A DNA stretch of 64,000 nt from Thraustochytrium sp. TN22. Taxonomy: Eukaryota > Sar > Bigyra > Thraustochytrida > Thraustochytriidae. The number at the start of each line of letters is the position of its first letter. Within the stretch, counting starts at the first letter, position 1. Below the pieces are notes generated by a model. The model made no database searches. It was not told the origin of the DNA and worked only from the letters and a program-made list of their open reading frames with translations. The stretch is taken from positions 62,001-126,000 of the forward strand of contig JABLUY010000078.1 in the NCBI GenBank assembly GCA_013306675.1. Reading direction: 5' to 3'. The position numbers were made by a program, and so were the translations under genes. Positions 39,947 through 50,636 of the stretch are shown piece after piece.

Positions 39947-41524
39947 TCAGAACGTAAGGGCAGAGAAGGCGAGGGCGGCAGGGTCGGCGGAGGGGAGGCG
40001 CTCGACGAGCTCGGACTGCTCCTTGGCAAGAAGGGCGTCGATGTCGAACTCCTTGGCCCACTCGGAGGTGACCTTGAGGCTCTCGCGCGCGATCATGCGT
40101 TCCTCGGCGGACTTCTTGTGCTTGGGCGGCGCGACGTAAAAGGGAATCTTGCCAGCATTGAGGTCCTGCAGAATGATGCGGGAGGCGGCCTTTTGGTCCG
40201 GAACGCCGCCCTTGGTGAGCTTGCCGCGCTTGGACGCGACGGAGACGATGAACTCAGTGGCGGTGCTGAAACGCGGCACGCGGTAGAGCAGCATGAGCGT
40301 CTCCTTGTTGCAGCGGTCGATGAGCTGAGTAACGGGCTCGACGGCGTCGTCAACGTCGGCAGGGCTGAGACAGTTGCGCAGTACCAGGCGCGCGGAGTCG
40401 CCGGCCTGGTTGCTGTCCTGAAAGAGGACGCCGGGCGAGTCGATGAGCTTGACCTTCTTGTCAAGCTGGACGATCTGGAGCGCCTTGGTGAAGCCGGGCG
40501 TGGGCGAGACGCCGACGGCGCGCGTGCGCTTGAGCGAGTTGATGACGGAGCTCTTGCCAACGTTGGGATAGCCGACGACGCCGACAGTGATGGAGGTCTT
40601 GATGTCCTTGTTGCGCGAGTAGTTCTTGAGGAGCTGCAGGAGGGTGTCGGCGCCGACGCAGATGCCGTCGCCGACGGAGGCCTTGGCGTCGTCGGCCGTG
40701 GAGGAGGTCCCGAGCGCGATGGAGTCCTTGGCGGCGCGGCCGAGGTTGGAGCGCTGCTCCTGCGTCGAAGCGCGGAAGGCCACCGTGGGGTACTCCTTGC
40801 GCAGCTCGGTGAGCCAGCGCTCGGCGATCTGCTTGGGTACGAGGTCGATCTTGTTCATGACGACGATGAGGCGCTTGTTGCGCGCGTTCTCCAGCACCAT
40901 CTGCTCGGCCTGGGGCGCGCGGCAGCCCATGGGGTCGCGCGCATCCACGACCAGCAGGATGACGTCGGCCGCGTCCACGACATTGCGGAGCTCCTTCATG
41001 TAGGCGCGCTTCTTGCCCTTGTTGGCGGCGTCGCCGGCCACGACGCCGTCCTCCTCCTCCTCGTCCGCGGCCGCCTCGGCGCGCGCCTCGAAGGCGGCGC
41101 CACGCGCCGCGGCGTCCGCGAGGTCCTCGGCAGAGGGCCCGCTGGCGCGCTTGCGCTTGCGGCCCGACAGCTCACCGCCGGCCGCCGCGGCCGCCGCCGC
41201 GCCGTCCTCGTAGTCCTCCTCCTCGTCGTCCTGCATGGCGTCGCCGGTGCTGCGCTGCGCGCGCAGCTCGTTGATGCGCCGCTGCCGCGCGCGGTCGTGC
41301 TCCTTCTCGCGCTCGCGGTCCTCCATGGCCTTGCGCAGAAACTGCTCCTTGTACGGCATCAGGTTGGGCAGGCCCGGGTCCTTCTTGGCCTTGGGCGCGC
41401 GGCCCTCGCGCACCGCCTTGCGAGCATCGCGCCGCTGCTGCCGGTGGTGCTCGCGCACCTTCTTCTGCGCCTTGTACTTGTCCTTGAGCGTCGTGCGCTT
41501 CGACTCGCGCTTCTTGCGCACCAT
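39947..41524 (-). CDS. Nucleolar circularly permuted GTPase, nucleostemin/NUG1 family
   Basis: 525 residues from ATG 41524 (MVRKKRESKRTTLKDKYKAQ), the basic Grn1-type N-terminus that fixes the start. KKDPGLPNLMPYKE matches the KKDPG-IP motif of yeast Nug1. The GTPase motifs are in permuted order: DARDPMG, NKIDLV (G4, about residue 222), GYPNVGKSS (G1, about 318) and DSPG (G3, about 361). The C-terminal region has RGKLTKGGVPD and SEWAKEFDIDALL, as in Nug1/GNL3. These proteins act in nucleolar 60S assembly and export. Codon endings shift from G-rich to C-rich along the gene. It is divergent from the MYB gene. Confidence 0.94.
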   Translation of the reverse strand: MVRKKRESKRTTLKDKYKAQKKVREHHRQQRRDARKAVREGRAPKAKKDPGLPNLMPYKEQFLRKAMEDREREKEHDRARQRRINELRAQRSTGDAMQDDEEEDYEDGAAAAAAAGGELSGRKRKRASGPSAEDLADAAARGAAFEARAEAAADEEEEDGVVAGDAANKGKKRAYMKELRNVVDAADVILLVVDARDPMGCRAPQAEQMVLENARNKRLIVVMNKIDLVPKQIAERWLTELRKEYPTVAFRASTQEQRSNLGRAAKDSIALGTSSTADDAKASVGDGICVGADTLLQLLKNYSRNKDIKTSITVGVVGYPNVGKSSVINSLKRTRAVGVSPTPGFTKALQIVQLDKKVKLIDSPGVLFQDSNQAGDSARLVLRNCLSPADVDDAVEPVTQLIDRCNKETLMLLYRVPRFSTATEFIVSVASKRGKLTKGGVPDQKAASRIILQDLNAGKIPFYVAPPKHKKSAEERMIARESLKVTSEWAKEFDIDALLAKEQSELVERLPSADPAALAFSALTF

Positions 41525-44466
41525 CCTGCCGCGCCTCGGCCCGCTCCCGCTCCGCCGCGCGCGCCCTCGCCGGCCCTCCCGCGCGCCGCCTCCGCCGCCA
41601 CCACCACCGGTCTGCCGCCTGCCAGTCCTGCCGTTCTCCTCCGCCCGGTTCCGCACCCAGAACGACCAGAACGTGCCGAGCCAACGGAACGCCACCGAAC
41701 GGAACGCTACGCTCATCCCGCCCGGCCCGGCCACCCGCGCAGGTCACTCCCGGCCCCTGCCGTGCCCGCTCCGCGAACGCGAACGCGAGCCTCGGCGCGG
41801 ACCCCCATTCGCCGAGCCCCCCGGCGAGCCGCCGGCCGCCCACTGGCAGCCCGCGGCGCCGCGCGCTCCGTCGCCGCGGCCCCCGCCGACGCACGCTGCG
41901 CGGTCTTCGCACGTCGCCGCCGGGCGCGCGCTGCGCCGCGTCCCACGTGCCGAGCGAGCCGGCCTGCCTGCCTGCCTGCCTGCCTCCCAGCCGCCGGGCG
42001 CCGCCCTCGGTCCCGCCGTCCCGCCGCGTCCCGCCCGCGCCCGCCCCGCCTCGCCTCGCCTCGCCTCGCCTCGCCTCGCCTCGCCGCGCCGCGCAGCCTG
42101 CCCGCCTGTGGCCGTCGTCAAGCCTGTGCCGACTTGGAGACAGCCGCTCCCTCCCTCCCTCCGCGCCCGCCGCCGCTGGCTGCAGGCTGCTGCTGCTGTC
42201 GGGCCCGCCTCCGAGCTCGCTCGTGGCCAGCCAGCAAGTCGCGGCAGCCTGCCTGCCTGCTTGGCAGGCAGCTGCGGCCTCAGCTCTCACCTGTGAAGTC
42301 GAGCCTGCGCCGCGCTGCCGCTGACTCCGCCGTCCAGCTAGCTGGCGAGCTTCGCCCGTGCCTGGCGGCGACTCGGGGCGCGCACGAGCCCGTGGCCGGC
42401 CGGCCGGCGCGGCGGCACGAGCCCCCGCCGCTCTGGGGCCAGCGGCCAGACGCACTGCGCCAGCAGCCACAGCACTCGCAGCCATGGCCAGCGACCACGA
42501 CTGAGAGCGGCGCAGGCTGGGCGAGAGAGCGCCCGGGCCTGAGGATGACAGTGGATGACAGCGTTGACAGCGCCAGTGCTCGTGCTGCTTCAAGTGCAAC
42601 TAACTTGGCTGGCGCGGCGCGGGCTCAGGCCGGCGCCCCGGCGCGCTGGGGGGCTCTGCGGGCGGGCCCCGGCGCGTGCCGTCCGCGCGCTGCGGGCGCG
42701 AGCTTTCGCCGAGGGGCGCCCGCGGAGCCGGGAGCAAGGGGCGCTGCGGGCGGCTTTGGGGAATTGCGGGAAGATGTGGGGCCGTCGGCGAACCTGGTCC
42801 CGGCAGCGCCACTGGGGTTCCTCCGAGGGTACCGCTTTGCCGTGGTAGGGCTGTGCGCGGCAGAGGGATGTGAGGTGGTTCCGCTCATTTAGACGGCAGC
42901 TGTGGGGAGATTTCTCACGGAGAATCCTTTCCAGGACGGTCGTGCAGGGGGGAGGCGCTGCCAGTGGGAGCCTAGAAGCGGTCGCCGGTTTGCCGCGCAG
43001 TGAGGAATACCCCGCCTCTGTGTGAAGTGCGAACCCGCGTTCGCGGCTGGCCCGGCCGACCTCGCTTGTCCTTTCGCGCCGGTTCCCCTCGCCCCACTGC
43101 GCGCATTTAGCCTCTTCCCTCCCGTAGCAGCCTCAGTGCACGCCCTCCCTTTCTCCACTGATCTATCGCCTCCGTCTACCCGTCCGCCTTCGACCCCACC
43201 TCCACGCCCCTCGGCCTGGCAGAGCCCCTCTCTCCGCTCTGTCCTCCCAAAAAACTCTTCCCCCCCAAGGCATAGCAGACGCCAGGGGCAGTGACAGAAG
43301 GGAAAGGGGCTATCACTGCGGGCGCACAGAAGCGGGGTGCGAGGGGAGGCCAGCACTGGCGGTTCCGCGCCCCCAGACGCGCCAGAGGTGGCCGGGCGCA
43401 GAGGCGCGGCGCCGCGCCCCGCGCCGCGACAGAGTCTCTCCTCGCCTCAGTCGCTCCCCGGCGCGCCGCTCGTGGCCGTCGCCTCGGGTCGCGCAGCGCA
43501 GCCGCAGCCGCCGGGCGCCGCCGCGCAGGCGCCGCCGCCCGCCGCGCGCCGCGCGCCGCCGCGCCGCCGCCTTCGCGCTCGTGTGCGCCGCGCTGCGCAG
43601 TCGGAATTCGAATTCCATTCATTTTCATTTCTTCACAGCAGAGCGCCTCGTCGCCGCCGCGCCGCGCCGCGCGAGCAGCAGGACTGGAAGGGACGCGCTC
43701 GGAGCGCCGCGCTCGCGAGCAGCGCAGCGCAGACCGGACCAGCAGCGCCGCTCCGCCCGTGCGCGCCGCGCCGCGCAGCTTCGCGCCGCCAAGCGCAGCT
43801 CCGCGCCGCCCAGCGCCGCGCCGCCAAGCGCAGCGCGTGCGCCGAGGCTGTCCTGTTCGGGCATCGGGCATTCCGCATTCGCATCACCGTCCATTCTGCA
43901 CAAGCGCAGCGCAGCGCAGCGCAGCGCCTCGCCGCGCCGCGCCTCGCGCTGCTCTCGGCGGCAGCGCAGACAGCGCTCGCAGCGGCGCGCAGCGCAGCCG
44001 CGCAGCAGCGGCGGCAGCAGCGCGGCCAGAGGCAAGCAAGGCCGTCGCCCCCCCCGGCGGGCGGTGACGGAAAACCAGTAACCCGCGGAAGGCGTCGGAG
44101 CAGGCAGCTCGCGCGCTCACTCGCGCGGCGTGCGTGCCCGGAGCGCACGCGCACGCGTCCCTGGCCCCTGGCGCGCAGGTCTGCGCTGCGCTTTCTTGCG
44201 CTGCGCTGCGCTGCACTGCGGCGGCAGGCGGTTTCTCGCTCGTGGCTCGACGCAGGCGTCGCTTCGAGGCGCTGGCTGTGCTCTGAGCTCGCCGCGCTCG
44301 CTGCTGCGTGCTCACTGAGTTGTGAGCGGACAGTGGCTGGGGTGGCTGCGGCAGCAGCGGGAGCACTCGGAACGAGTGCCCGCTGCCCTCCCCCCTCGCG
44401 TGGTCGCGCGCGGAGAAGAAGGCCAGGCCTGGCAGGCAGAGGACCGGGCGCGGCGAAGAAGAGAGG
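41525..44466. other. 2.9-kb divergent intergenic region
   Basis: It lies between the GTPase and MYB start codons. Contents are TGCC repeats near 41963-41986, (TCGCC)7, TTCAAGTG at 42589 and a GGAATTCGAATTCC palindrome near 43611. GCAGC pentamers lie near 43904-43926. Long open frames on both strands are Arg/Ala/Pro-rich and are not believed. No gene is seen. Confidence 0.5.
42051..42085. repeat. (TCGCC)7 pentanucleotide array
   Basis: Seven perfect TCGCC units, then GCGCC-type copies. Confidence 0.9.
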
Positions 44467-45468
44467 ATGGTGAACGTGGCGCAGATTGAGGCGGACATGA
44501 CGCCGTACAAGGGCGGCAAGTTCGCGTCGCTGCACCTGCTGGCGTCGAGCCTGCTCGCGAGTGAAGACCACAAGTTCCCGAACCGGCCACTGACACCCGT
44601 GGCGGCGGGCGGGCGCAAGGCGAGCATGACCATGTCGCCGTCCATGCAGCAGCGCGCGCAGCTCTTCAAACGCGAGGCCGGGGCGCAGTCGGACTCGGAC
44701 TCGTCCACCGTCACGGCGCGCTCCTTCGCCGAGGCCGAGGCAGCCGCGCGCGGCGCCGGCAAGCGTGCGCGCGCCGGCGCCGAGGACCGCTGGGCGGCGC
44801 GCCGCCGGCCCTCGGCGCTCGCGCACGGCGCGCACGACGACGTCTTTGCGCCGCGCTCGCCCACCGCCGCGCTCTGCGAGGCCGTGCGCGTCGTCTCGCG
44901 CATCTCCGACTTTGGCAGCGCGCGCTCCAGCTCCAGCTCCAGCGACCTCAGCGACAGCGGCGACGCCAACAGCAGCGACGAAGACGACCTCCCGCACGAC
45001 GGCCCGGCCAAGCGCGCGCGCAAGATCAAGGCGCACGGCGCCGCCGGCGCCGGCGCCGGCGCTACCGCCTCTTCGCCGCACTCGCCCCTGGCCGGCGGCT
45101 CCGTGCAGGAGCGCAACAAGCGCGCCACCATCAAGGGAACCTGGACGCCCGAGGAGGACAAGCAACTCTGCCAGCTCGTCGAGCGGTTCGGCCCCAAGAA
45201 GTGGAAGATCATCGCCGCTGAGCTTCCTGGCCGCATCGCCAAGCAGTGCCGCGAGCGCTGGTGCCACCACCTGTGCCCGGGCATTCGCAAGGGCCCGTGG
45301 ACGCCGGAGGAGGACAAGACCATCATCGACGCCCACCAGCGCCTTGGCAACCGCTGGGCCGAGATGGCCAAGCTCCTCCCCGGCCGCACCGACAACTCCA
45401 TCAAGAACCGCTGGAACTCCTCGCTCAAGCGCATCGTGCGCAAGGAGGCCATGCTCGCCGGCAACTAA
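44467..45468 (+). CDS. R2R3-type MYB transcription factor
   Basis: 333 residues. The N-terminal 215 residues are Ala/Ser/acid-rich and probably disordered, with a [20 protein letters not shown]-type acidic Ser run and a nearby basic AKRARKIK. The C-terminal DNA-binding part has two MYB repeats. R2 reads [20 protein letters not shown], then [13 protein letters not shown] and [11 protein letters not shown]3 reads [20 protein letters not shown], then [13 protein letters not shown] and [13 protein letters not shown]. All three Trp of each repeat are present. R3 ends 13 residues before the stop, so the activation or repression region must be N-terminal. This type resembles animal c-MYB R2R3 and generic protist MYBs; the targets are unknown. 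Confidence 0.92.
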   Translation: MVNVAQIEADMTPYKGGKFASLHLLASSLLASEDHKFPNRPLTPVAAGGRKASMTMSPSMQQRAQLFKREAGAQSDSDSSTVTARSFAEAEAAARGAGKRARAGAEDRWAARRRPSALAHGAHDDVFAPRSPTAALCEAVRVVSRISDFGSARSSSSSSDLSDSGDANSSDEDDLPHDGPAKRARKIKAHGAAGAGAGATASSPHSPLAGGSVQERNKRATIKGTWTPEEDKQLCQLVERFGPKKWKIIAAELPGRIAKQCRERWCHHLCPGIRKGPWTPEEDKTIIDAHQRLGNRWAEMAKLLPGRTDNSIKNRWNSSLKRIVRKEAMLAGN

Positions 45469-46015
45469 AGCAGTGAGACTCGGATCTGGTGGAAGGCGCC
45501 AGCCCAGCTCACACACTGCACGCTCATGTCCACAGAGCACAGGTCGCCCGAGGAGCTGCTACCATCTCCAACCCCACGCAAACAGGAGGCGCGCGCAAGC
45601 TCATCTCCTCCCCCCTCGCGAACAGACACAGACAGACACGTTATAAAAGATAAGATACGAATGCAAGTCTCAGGCTCTCTCTGTCTCTGTCCCTGTCTCT
45701 CTTCTTCTTCTTCAGGCGCTTGTCGCTCGCACCTTGCTGCCATTGGCTTCGGCGTGCACAAAGTCCGCACGCCACCGTGCTCATCTCAGGCGCTTTGTCG
45801 CCCTCGCCTTTAGCGTCCTGTAACACGCTTCGACTCCACGGCGTCCAGCACCGTGCTCAGCTCCGCTCAGGCGCTTGTCTCAAGATCTCACGCATCGCAC
45901 CTTGCCTCGTGCATCGCCTCACGCATCAAGATGAGTCATGAACAAGATAAATGAAAGTTACGTCCCCGCACCTTGTGCACCGGGCCTCTTACGCTTCGCG
46001 TCTCCTACGCACTTA
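45469..46015. other. Convergent 3' flank between MYB and K+ channel
   Basis: It has a long pyrimidine tract ending TTCTTCTTCTTCAG at about 45714. A degenerate repeat with CAGGCGCTTGTC (or CAGGCGCTTTGTC) begins at 45713, 45787 and 45868. No gene is seen. Confidence 0.5.
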
Positions 46016-49012
46016 TTACTTGTGATCAATTTGATTGCTGTTTGCTTCCATGGTGTCCGCCGCTGTGTCCACCTCGGTGGCATTCTGCATGATCTCACGT
46101 ATTGCCTCTTGCGTCACCTCGCACATCGCCTCGTGGGCCACCTCGCACATGATCGCCTGTTGCGTCGCTTCGCGCATCGTCGCTTGCGCCACTCGCGAAC
46201 CGACTTGCGGTGCTGTGGAAAAGGCCTCGGTGAGGAGCTGGCGCATGTCCTCGAGCATGGTGGCACGAAAACTGGCAAGCCTGTGAGCAATGAGGTCATC
46301 TATTGCCGCGTGCTTGGCGGAGGCCCTCGTGCTTGTGCTGCTCCAAATATCGCCGCCGCGATCACTCTCGCGCAGGCCGTCATTCTCCGCGAGGGAGAGC
46401 GTGATGAGGTTGTTGCGATTGCCCACCTGAGATGCCGTCGTGCTGCGAGCGGAGAAGGACGGCTCCAGGCGATTGTCCGTGACCCCGGCCCTCGCGTTAG
46501 CGCGCGACACGTTGCTACGACAGATGCTGCTAGGCGAGGCGCCGACAAATCCAAGGCCGCTCTCGTCGTCGATATCGCACCCAGACGCAGGGCGCGTCAT
46601 GGAGGCCTTGCCTCGCTGGTAGAAGGAGCGCTTTCGCTGGACGACGACAACACCGGTGTTCCGGCTGCGCAGGCCGCCGCTCTCTGCATCGGCAAGGTTG
46701 CTGCGATCGTCTTGTGCATCCTCCTCGTCGTCATGTTCCAGAAGCCAACGGCGCTGGCTATGCATGGACGACACTCTCGCGTTGGAGGAATACACCCTGG
46801 ACTGGGTCGAGCTGAGCCTGGGGCTCAATTCGTCCTCGCGCGAGTCCTCCCTGAGCGTGCCGGACGCGAAACCGTGGCTGGCGCTGCCGAGCCGCTCGCG
46901 GTCCTGCTGCGCCTTGAGCGCTGACATGCGGCGTCGATCCACGAAGGCCTTGTGCTCGTGGCGCTTCTCGACATTCTCGTCCTTGGCGCGGGCCGCCTCG
47001 TCGGCGAAGTCGCGCATAAAGTAGTTGATGAACTCGTGATAGTCGACAGCGCCGTCGCCGTTCTTGTCAAAGCGCACCAGGATGCCCTCAAGCAGCGAGG
47101 CGGGTCCGCAGAAACCGAGCTCGCGCACCGCGGCGAGGAACTCGACCCTGCTGAGCTCGTCGCGGCCGCGCATGTCGTGGCGCTTGAAGACTAGCGAGAC
47201 ATCGACGCCGAGGTGGTCCGCGTCCGTGGCGATCTGGTGCATGATCTTGCGGCCGATGCGAAGGCGCGTGGCGTACTTGATGAAGCTCTTGCGCAGCGCG
47301 ATCCAAATGGCTGATGCTCGGATGCGCGCGCGCTCCTGTGGGTACGCTTCGAGCAGCTCCTCGAGGACGTCGTGCTGCAAGCAGAGCACCTGGGCGAAGG
47401 TGAGCGCACGAGACGGCTTGCGATCGCGCAGCGCGTCGGATGCCACGATCATGTCAATACCCCACACGCTACCGCGTGTGAAGATTCGCGAGTTGCGCGC
47501 CACAACGCCGCGCGTGAGCACGCGCAGCTGCGGCCCAACAATGAGCTCCTGCGGTGCGTACAACTCGTGGTCCAGCGCGATGGCCACGGACGCGATAAAG
47601 TTGAGCGAGCCCTGGTTCAGCCACGGCACACGCTCCAACCACTCGCGACTCACGGCGTGCGCCACCTCGCCGCGCAGGGTCGGAGACATCTTCTCGAGCA
47701 AGCTCGAGTACGCATCGTCCTGCTCCATCTGGCGCCGCGCCATAAAATAGCTGCGCAGGCGGTGCCGCAGCTCCGACGGCATGTGCTTGGCCTGCATGTA
47801 CGCATTGAGCCGGTCCATCTGCTCCGAGAACTCGATCTCCTCGAGGTTGAAGGACGAGACGATTGAGGTGATGCCGCCGATGATGCGCGCCCACACGAGC
47901 GCACCCAGCAGCATCGTGAGCACCGCCACAAAACGCTCCGCCTCGGTGCCCGGGTTGGCCACGTCGCCATAGCCGATCGTGGTGATGGTGGTGCTTGCCC
48001 AATAGATGCACACGACGTACTGCTCCATGGCGCTCGCGTCCAAGAGGTCCTCGCTCACAATCCACGCATCCTCGAACGACGGCGTCATGCTCTCGAGCTT
48101 GGTGATGAGCCGCCATACGCAGGCCATCCAGTGCACGAGCGAGAGGATCGTAATTAAGAACTTGACCAGACTGAGCCGGTTGTACGTCCAGCGGTCGCCG
48201 CGCAGCAGTCCGAGAAACTCCAGTGTGCGCGAGAGCGCGCCGCCCAGCCGCGGCACGGCCAAAATGCGCAGGAGACGGCCCATCTCCAGTAGCTCGGACC
48301 GTGGTAAAATACTGTCGGGATGCGTGCGCGAGTGAAGTGCGAGCGTGTCCAGTGCGAGGCAGCCAAAAGACGCCATCGCGTCTGGCACAAGCCGCGTGCG
48401 CAAATAATTCCTGAAGATCAAGCGCAGATCGCGGATCCACTGGCCCGAAATAGGGTCCTGATAGCACATGATGAAGTGGATGCCAAAGTCCACCACGAAG
48501 AGCGCGTCGATGAGGCGGTTCATGATGAAGAGCCCGTTGGCATCGAGCTGCAGGAAAGCCACCTCGAAGGGCGTCCACGTCACTGTGCATAAAATAGCCA
48601 GGCACAGGAGGGCCTCCCAATAGCGCATCGCGCGCGTCGTCGGATTGATTCTAAAATCCACGTTCCGGTAGATCTCGTCGACTCTTCGCCGCGTCGCATC
48701 CAGCTCACGCTCGATCTCACGCCGCTTCGCCGTCGCCACGCGCGTTGGCACCTCGTTCGCCCACGCCTGCGTGGTCATATCCTCGACGGGCTGTGAGGTG
48801 CCCATATTCGCCAGGGAGGACACGCCCTCGGCCGCGACGCCATCTCGACTCTCGTCCTGCTGTGGCTCCGGCTCCACCACCTGCAGCGGGTGCACGACCG
48901 CCTTGCCGCTGCGTAGCTTACTGGATGCCGCCGCCCCGGACGACGATATGCTCGGCCTGCGCCCGCGCGGCGTCTTGAGCGAGTCATTCTTGTGGTTGCG
49001 TGCGATCCTCAT
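46016..49012 (-). CDS. Voltage/cyclic-nucleotide-type K+ channel with EF-hands
   Basis: 998 residues from ATG 49012 (MRIARNHKNDSLKTPRG); the open frame upstream is Arg-rich leader. Six membrane spans run from about residue 138 (YWEALLCLAILCTVTWTPFEVAFL). The pore has STTITTIGYGDVANPG, a K+-selective filter. The S4-like segment EMGRLLRILAVPRLG has fewer basic residues than classical voltage sensors. A C-linker and a cNMP-binding-like fold follow, without an obvious phosphate-binding cassette. An imperfect EF-hand (KRHDMRGRDELSRVEF) and a canonical one (DKNGDGAVDYHEF, about 645) come next. The last 35 residues contain a degenerate 8-residue helical repeat (CEVAHEAM, CEVTQEAI, REIMQNAT). This is an EAG/AKT-like protist channel, plausibly gated by voltage and Ca2+. 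Confidence 0.9.
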   Translation of the reverse strand: MRIARNHKNDSLKTPRGRRPSISSSGAAASSKLRSGKAVVHPLQVVEPEPQQDESRDGVAAEGVSSLANMGTSQPVEDMTTQAWANEVPTRVATAKRREIERELDATRRRVDEIYRNVDFRINPTTRAMRYWEALLCLAILCTVTWTPFEVAFLQLDANGLFIMNRLIDALFVVDFGIHFIMCYQDPISGQWIRDLRLIFRNYLRTRLVPDAMASFGCLALDTLALHSRTHPDSILPRSELLEMGRLLRILAVPRLGGALSRTLEFLGLLRGDRWTYNRLSLVKFLITILSLVHWMACVWRLITKLESMTPSFEDAWIVSEDLLDASAMEQYVVCIYWASTTITTIGYGDVANPGTEAERFVAVLTMLLGALVWARIIGGITSIVSSFNLEEIEFSEQMDRLNAYMQAKHMPSELRHRLRSYFMARRQMEQDDAYSSLLEKMSPTLRGEVAHAVSREWLERVPWLNQGSLNFIASVAIALDHELYAPQELIVGPQLRVLTRGVVARNSRIFTRGSVWGIDMIVASDALRDRKPSRALTFAQVLCLQHDVLEELLEAYPQERARIRASAIWIALRKSFIKYATRLRIGRKIMHQIATDADHLGVDVSLVFKRHDMRGRDELSRVEFLAAVRELGFCGPASLLEGILVRFDKNGDGAVDYHEFINYFMRDFADEAARAKDENVEKRHEHKAFVDRRRMSALKAQQDRERLGSASHGFASGTLREDSREDELSPRLSSTQSRVYSSNARVSSMHSQRRWLLEHDDEEDAQDDRSNLADAESGGLRSRNTGVVVVQRKRSFYQRGKASMTRPASGCDIDDESGLGFVGASPSSICRSNVSRANARAGVTDNRLEPSFSARSTTASQVGNRNNLITLSLAENDGLRESDRGGDIWSSTSTRASAKHAAIDDLIAHRLASFRATMLEDMRQLLTEAFSTAPQVGSRVAQATMREATQQAIMCEVAHEAMCEVTQEAIREIMQNATEVDTAADTMEANSNQIDHK

Positions 49013-50636
49013 TGTGCTACGCTCCGCGAGCCTCGGCTCGAGTGAGCCTGCGCGCCTGCGCGCTTGCGCGCCTGCGCGCCTGCGCTTGCGCGCCGCGCCC
49101 CCCCGCGCGCGCGCGCTGCGCTCTGCCCAGACTGGAGCACGGTAGACAGGCACAGAGCTAAAGCGGCGTCAATGAGCGGGGTCATCCATCAGCTGGCTCG
49201 CCTGTCATTGCAGCGTCTGGTTGATCCGTTTGCGGTGTGCACTGTATCAAGGCTCTCCAGGAATCCGAGCCGGGACGCCTACTATGGGTCCCGTTCTTGC
49301 GTTGCAAGCGCAGCAGCCTGCATGAGAACGAACACCGGAGCGTTCATTCTGCGCTTCATGCGGATCATCGTCGAGGTTCTTTCTCACCGGATCGCCTTTC
49401 CGAGGGTCGCCCCGTGTGCAGAGGTTGGACGAGGACCGTCACCGCTGCGTGGCCGACCCTGACGTTGAACCGCGAGGCTTTCGCCGATTTTCAGAGACTT
49501 GGCCCAGTTGGCGAGCAGCTGCAGCACCGTGACCGTGACGGCGGCGAGCCGGCCGGCTGACCGAGGCTCTCGACACAACTTGAACGCGGCGCGGCCGCCG
49601 ACCACAGCACGCTGGCAGGGCAGGAGGGGCCGGGGTCCTGCACTGGCACCAGTAGTAACACTGTACGGTGCGGAGCTCAACGTGGTCAGCACCAACTTTT
49701 AAAGGTTGGCGCGCCTCACGAATCGGCGGTTGGCTGGCCTGGCAGTGTCTGACTCAAACTGGCAAGCAAGGAGACAGCACAGGGCTCCGAGCACGTCTTG
49801 TAAGGGCAAGAGCGTCCTCCTTGGCAGCCGCGGCTCTTGCATCTCTTGCATGGGGGGCTCCTTCCATGCTCGCCACGCTTGCTCCCTTCGACGAGCGCGT
49901 CGTTCGTTCGTAGTCAAAGTCAAAGCGCCAGGCTGCCACTCCGGCGGCCACGGGAAATCACCTGGCTGCCCGCGCCGCGCAGCGATAATGGGAAGCACGC
50001 TCGCCATCGCCAGCCACGGGCAGCCAGGAAGGCGGTCTCTTGGCGGTCTGGCTGCCACGGCTGTCGCAGCTCTCGTGAGCCCGTGCAGAACCGCCCCCGC
50101 CAAGCAAGCCGAGCTCGGCCCAGGCGCCGATTAGCTCTTGGGGAAGGCAACGCCGCGTCTGCGTTCGTTCCGCGACGCAGGCCCGTGGCCGCACATCTTT
50201 GGCCGCTCCGCCGCAGCGCTGGCCAAGCGGCCGCCGGCCGCCGCAGAGCTTCTCGTGGCCGCTGCCAGGCGCTTTGCAGCACGAACGGCGGGACTGGACG
50301 CGGTCGTCCCTGCGCCGAAGGAGCCGTGGACTCGGCGTGGAGCAAGCTCGTCAGCAAGGGAGCCCGCGACCTCCTTCTTGGCAGCTTCTTCGGGCTCGGC
50401 GGCTCGGCGGGCTCGGCCGTGGCCGCTCGGCGGGCCGGGAGGTTCTTGGCCGGGTCGCCCTGCTCGGCAAGTAGTGGTCAGCGTGCGGCTCGGTGCGCCG
50501 AAAGAGTGACCGCGTCGCGGCGCGGCGCGCCGCGCCGCAGCGCGCCACGAAGACGGTCGAGGCAAACACGAATAGGACGATCGACCCGGCTCGCACAGCG
50601 TAGTGTAGGTCACGTTGTGCTTGGAAACAGAGAAGG
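49013..50636. other. Divergent 5' region before the 12-Cys repeat gene
   Basis: It contains TGCGCGCC-type repeats near 49050-49095 in the channel leader and CAACTTGAACG at 49576-49586. Short frames in all directions show no family. No gene is seen. Confidence 0.5.

Noticed and set aside
39932-42892. 986-codon plus-strand open frame
   Set aside because: Shadow of the NUG1-like GTPase continued into simple intergenic sequence.
43633-45540. 635-codon minus-strand open frame
   Set aside because: Antisense to the MYB gene and simple repeats; no domain signature.
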